The translations under genes were made by a program, and so were the position numbers. Under the pieces are notes generated by a model. That model ran no database searches. It was not told the origin of the DNA and worked only from the letters and a program-made list of their open reading frames with translations. Shown in pieces: positions 61,817 through 64,000 of a stretch of DNA of 64,000 bases (the stretch's first letter is position 1; each line of letters starts with the position of its first letter). This DNA is from Sporothrix humicola (taxonomy: Eukaryota; Ascomycota; Sordariomycetes; Ophiostomatales; Ophiostomataceae): NCBI GenBank assembly GCA_021396245.1, contig WNYE01000046.1:95608-159607 (forward strand), given 5' to 3'.

Positions 61817-62977
61817 ATTTGCGATATGTGTTAAGCCAAGGAAAGAGCGTTTGTAGCGATTGGAGAATTGAACGTGAGAAGGTGAAAAGATTTTTTGGCG
61901 GTGTTGTTGACGGTTGTCGAGCGGTGTGTGAGAGTTGGAGAGGGTTTCGAGAAATTGAGTTGGGGTGAGGAAAAAAGGACAGAAGAAAGTTGGGAATAGG
62001 AAAAAGGTTCATGATATTCTTATACTCCCCGGAAGAAGCGTAAGCTGCTCGTTGTGAACATGATCGCAGCGACGTGGTGGTCGTGGCGATGCAAAAGTTG
62101 TGTTGTGAACATGATGTTTTTTTGTAGTTTGGCATCATTTGGCGATGTTGTGTTTTGAACAAGATGAAAGATGATACTTGGTGAACAAAGAATAAATGCA
62201 GGCAGTCAATGATCTGTGTTTTCTTTCTTAAAAGCAAAAAGAAAATGTTCACAATGTCTGCAATCTATCAAAACCATAATCCCTTTCATCGTTTTCACCA
62301 GTTGACACTGAACGTATCTTTGTTCATATCTTTGTTCATATCTTTGTTGACGTCTTGGGCCAAATCTTTGTCGACATCTTTGTTTATATTTTTTTCACGC
62401 CTTTGATCGTGCCTTAGATCAATTTTTGTTCACCCCTTTGATCATGCCTTTATACTTTGCCCTGTTCATACCTTTGTCCACTCTGTTTGTGAAGCTTTGT
62501 TTGTTTCCATTGTCACATATCCCAACATGTTCAATATTAATTCAAAATCTTGTCAAAAATAAAAAACAAACTGAAAGTGATTGGTCTCTTACCTTGTAAT
62601 GGAGACAATTGAAATGCACATTGACAAACATGATAGGGTGAGCGAAAACGGAAGAAGTCGTCCATGGCATGTACTTGTGAAAACTCTTTGACAATTCGAA
62701 AAGCTATGAAGAAAAGTTCATGTAGAAAGGAGAAAAGAAAAGCAGATACAAGGTTGGCGGCAATAAGCGCCATGTCAAGTACGTCGTAAGGGTCTCATTC
62801 AATAGTATTGCTTCTTCTTGTTGCCGTCGTTGCTCGTGCCTCTTGTGCCCCACAACGACCACTCACAACCTTTCAAGAAGCCCGCAAAAAAGTTCACGAT
62901 CCACAGCAACGACCCACGACGGAGACCCACGACAGCAAAAATTTGACATTCGAAAACCGCAAAAAATAAAATTGAAT
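61817..62977. promoter_or_regulatory. Upstream region with a 12-bp ATCTTTGT array
   Basis: Copies of ATCTTTGT start at 62316, 62328, 62340, 62364 and 62376, that is every 12 bp with one degenerate unit. Looser TTTGTT/TTTGAT repeats continue to about 62510. The array lies about 500 bp upstream of the Cys-rich gene. A 78-codon frame at 62537-62773 (minus) has an ATG but no support. Confidence 0.5.
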
Positions 62978-63047
62978 GCGTCGGCCGGGAATCGAACCCG
63001 GGGCCTGTCGATGGCAACGACAGATTTTACCACTAAACCACCGACGC
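62978..63047 (-). tRNA. tRNA-Gly (anticodon GCC)
   Basis: The minus strand folds as a tRNA: acceptor GCGTCGG/CCGACGC at both ends, D-arm GTTTAGTGGTAAAA, anticodon arm CTGTC-GTTGCCATC-GACAG with anticodon GCC, and T-arm CCGGG-TTCGATT-CCCGG. No intron. The 3' CCA is not encoded, as usual in eukaryotes. Confidence 0.93.
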
Positions 63048-63474
63048 TTCAAGAGCTGATGATCTTTTTCGGATGTTAGAAATTCGCCACTCGCAATAGG
63101 GGCTACATTGTATAGACTATCACGATGTGAATTGACGAAAGTAGAGTCATTAGGCGGCACGTAAGGTTCTAAACGCTGTGATAATAGTCGTTGTATTAAC
63201 TATTATTTTGAAACATTGGCATGAAAAATACACACTAACAAACGAAATCAAGCAAACACCACATCGACCAAGACAGGCTTTCTCTACTCGTCATTTTGAT
63301 TAAAATATTTTCCGTTTCACTTCTTTCACAACACAACACCACAACCTACTCCCGCCTGCGGGGATAGCGGCTCCTGCTCGACGACGCACGGCTGCGGAGG
63401 CCACTCGTCGGCTGATACCGCGGCTGGTTGCCGGTGGCCAAGCCACCTTCGATGGCGATGGCGACGTCTTTGCC
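63048..63474. other. Stretch left of the right-edge gene
   Basis: A minus-strand frame between about 63472 and 63350 (GKDVAIAIEGGLATGNQPRY, ending SRYPRRRE) is in frame with, and separated by a TAG from, the frame that ends NFE at 63475. It may be the last exon of the right-edge gene. Confidence 0.3.
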
Positions 63475-64000
63475 CTACTCAAAGTTGCTAATTCCCTCGG
63501 CCAACGGGGGGCTCGTCGTGCCGCCGTGGGCCGGAGCCCGGAGATGGGTCACCTGGGAGAACGGGGGAAACGGGACACGGCGAATGGGCCCGACGCGGAA
63601 GCCATCGAAGGCAGGAACGACGGGGGCCGGGTAGAGGGGAAGGGCGTGAGGGCTAAACGAGACGAAAAACCGCGGGGGGCGCAGAGCCGGGAGCAGGCTG
63701 GACGGACGGGGCTGGGGCATGGCGGGCGGGGGCGCGAGCGGGGCCGGCCATGTTGAAAAGCATTCTGGCCACACTGAGGTCGTGATAGCCATAGAAGAAC
63801 CGGCGGAACGCCCCTTTGGCCACGTAGGCCTTCACCCGCTTGACGTACGTGTCAGTCAACGCCTCCCCCTTCCCCATTTTCTCCTCCGCGGCGTTGTCTG
63901 CGTCCCTCATCTGGGTCTATCTTTCCCACCAGTTGTGGTAAATTAGGTAGTATAAGCCGATGACGGCGCGTATAGCACCGCGCGCGGCCAGCATAACCTT
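63475..64000 (-). CDS. Partial gene at the right edge, structure unresolved
   Basis: The minus strand from the window edge reads MLAARGAIRAVIGLYYLIYH then NWWER and a TAG at about 63919. Eight bases on, an ATG at 63910 in the same frame starts MRDADNAAEEKMGKGEALTD and continues to AFRRFFYGYHDLSVARMLFN before low-complexity Pro/Ala sequence. A third piece in another frame, ending ISNFE at 63475, is Pro-rich (LPLYPAPVVPAFDGFRVGP). The conserved-looking helix suggests a real gene with at least two introns. A possible acceptor CCCAG lies just before the ATG at 63910. No family recognised. Confidence 0.4.

Noticed and set aside
62316..62510. CRISPR-like array
   Set aside because: 12-bp contiguous units without spacers in a eukaryotic genome; a tandem repeat.
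62537..62773. 78-codon minus-strand frame with an ATG
   Set aside because: Phe/Leu-rich, no promoter or family support, next to a repeat array.

Overview
This window is nuclear DNA of a filamentous ascomycete (Pezizomycotina, probably a sordariomycete). The genes carry short introns of about 50-100 nt with GT-AG ends and CTAAC-type branch sites. Housekeeping genes are GC-rich and carried on both strands. The gene set is typical of such fungi: GRIM-19 of complex I, condensin subunit 1, a Cdc7-type kinase, a citrate carrier, a Bsd2-like protein, Atg26 sterol glucosyltransferase, a CMR1-like WD40 protein, an Mtf2-type mitochondrial protein and an Ayr1-like reductase. One tRNA-Gly(GCC) is present; no rRNA, CRISPR array or virus was seen.

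Layout. 0-10 kb is an accessory stretch. It holds the 3' end of a gene, two small orphan genes, a dynamin-family GTPase, a C2H2 zinc-finger gene without a visible start, a broken MFS transporter C-terminus and a decayed Tc1/mariner-type transposase. 10.5-18.2 kb is housekeeping: GRIM-19, condensin D2/Cnd1 and Cdc7; the last two are divergent and share a promoter with an MluI (ACGCGT) box. 18.4-28 kb is the most unusual part: ten short coiled-coil or charged proteins, all on the minus strand and spaced about 1 kb apart. Most have their own TATA box about 160-275 nt upstream, and five have a clear intron in the 5' leader ending just before the ATG. Blocks of this array are duplicated, and three members carry a one-base frame disruption.

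29.4-53.5 kb returns to housekeeping and metabolism: Ctp1, a Cbp6/UQCC2-like assembly factor, Bsd2, protein-L-isoaspartate methyltransferase, a secreted carboxylesterase, Atg26, CMR1-like, Mtf2-like and a small conserved protein. One fungal-specific family gene here (47.9-50.3 kb) is interrupted by a single in-frame TAG. 53.6-64 kb is again accessory: a kinase-like gene with DFA in place of DFG, two small Cys-rich CGH-motif genes, a DUF4238 gene with an 18-nt microexon, an SDR, repeats including a 12-bp periodic ATCTTTGT array, the tRNA, and a partial gene at the right edge.

The candidate new system is the small-gene class. The coiled-coil array, the small gene at 2.3 kb and one Cys-rich gene share the same plan: TATA box, leader with an intron, then a short divergent coding region. 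Their function cannot be read from the sequence.
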